Origin: an uncultured Aquimarina sp.
GTDB taxonomy: Bacteria; Bacteroidota; Bacteroidia; Flavobacteriales; Flavobacteriaceae
NCBI GenBank assembly: GCA_947496555.1
Contig: CANMDH010000003.1
Span: forward strand, 124,001-188,000
DNA: 64,000 nucleotides
Reading direction: 5' to 3'
Shown one piece after another: positions 63,566 through 64,000 of this stretch. Each line of letters begins with the position of its first letter. The first letter of the stretch is position 1. The notes under the pieces were generated by a model. That model was given only the letters and a program-made list of their open reading frames with translations, searched no databases and had not been told where the DNA came from. The position numbers and the translations under genes are program-made.

Positions 63566-64000
63566 ATGCAGGATAAGCTAGCACGCATTTTGTTCTCTAC
63601 ACGATTAATGGCAGTTTTATTTATTGTTTTTGCAGCTTCAATGGCGATTGGCACGTTCTTAGAAGATGCGTATGGTACAACAGCAGCCAGAATTTGGATT
63701 TATAATACCTGGTGGTTTGAAGCTATCATGGTATTTTTTGCCATTAATTTTTGTGGAAACATTGTTAGATATAAACTTTATAAAAAAGAAAAATGGGCAA
63801 CCTTATTGCTGCACTTATCTTTTATTTTGATTATCGTGGGCGCTTTTGTTACTCGATATATAAGTTATGAAGGTGTTATGCCAATTAGAGAAGGCGAAAC
63901 AACCTCTAAATTTCTTTCAGAAAAAACGTATCTGACCATTTTCCTGGATGGTGAAATTAATGGAGAACCAAGGAGAAGAATAATTTCGGAAGCATTTGAA
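63566..64000 (+). CDS. Cytochrome c biogenesis protein (ResB/CcsA fusion), 3' end cut by window
   Basis: 145 codons visible: MQDKLARILFSTRLMAVLFI and FAASMAIGTFLEDAYGTT begin a ResB-type N-terminus with membrane helices at about residues 13-33 and 51-70, then LLLHLSFILIIVGAFVTRYISYEGVMPIREGE. Typical of fused ResB-CcsA (CcsBA) proteins of Bacteroidota that attach haem to cytochromes c. The gene continues beyond the window. Confidence 0.83.
   Translation, partial: MQDKLARILFSTRLMAVLFIVFAASMAIGTFLEDAYGTTAARIWIYNTWWFEAIMVFFAINFCGNIVRYKLYKKEKWATLLLHLSFILIIVGAFVTRYISYEGVMPIREGETTSKFLSEKTYLTIFLDGEINGEPRRRIISEAFE

Overview
The window looks like a low-GC chromosome of a marine Flavobacteriaceae member (Bacteroidota). 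The signs are the TAnnTTTG promoter -7 elements, the Bacteroides-type tra/RteC/BfmA mobile genes, a bacillithiol gene, and the tpx-dgkA-ftsK-lolA-lptF-ribBA order. A genus such as Aquimarina is a guess. LAYOUT: (1) 1-13.4 kb is a carbohydrate-degradation region (GH9, GH28 and GH65 enzymes, a haloalkane-dehalogenase-like hydrolase) broken up by mobile DNA. It holds a decayed second GH9 copy, a dead tyrosine recombinase, a shortened IS6-like element, a group II intron relic split by an ISAs1 element with a perfect 10-bp target duplication, and an IS481 element. (2) About 13.4-42.0 kb is an integrative conjugative element (ICE). In order it has ssb and radC; a probable oriT; a bfmA-relaxase-coupling protein operon; an XRE regulator; a cargo cassette of small ligand-binding proteins beside a GlxA/AraC regulator; a minus-strand tra operon (traE, F, G, VirB5-like, J, K, M, N, lipoprotein); a divergent cell-wall amidase; a three-gene Qat-type defence cassette (qatA, qatB, qatC, no qatD); a replication/methyltransferase block; an excisionase-like gene; rteC; a GNAT and a membrane AraC regulator; and the integrase. 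(3) From 42.09 kb on is ordinary chromosome. tRNA-Ser(TGA), beside the integrase, is followed by tRNA-His(GTG), bshB1 and a Cys/Met PLP enzyme, a hybrid histidine kinase, a peroxide-defence cluster (Prx, Trx, DUF6952, Tpx), dgkA-ftsK-lolA-lptF-ribBA, a DegT aminotransferase, nitroreductase, thioesterase, NhaC, a CPBP protein, rdgB, kdsC-like, a DUF2520 gene and the start of a ccsBA cytochrome c biogenesis gene. HOW IT FITS: the ICE carries its own transfer channel, DNA processing, replication help, an RteC/Xis-like excision control block with palindromic sites, and a defence cassette. A 22-bp near-palindrome (19/22 identical) occurs both in the leader between the tra operon and the amidase and upstream of the integrase, which suggests shared control. 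The points most worth a second look are the Qat cassette without qatD, the C5-loop small RNA candidate at 60.6 kb, the gene-converted GH9 fragment, the intron/IS nesting, and the candidate oriT and operator sites. The left end of the ICE could not be fixed from sequence alone.
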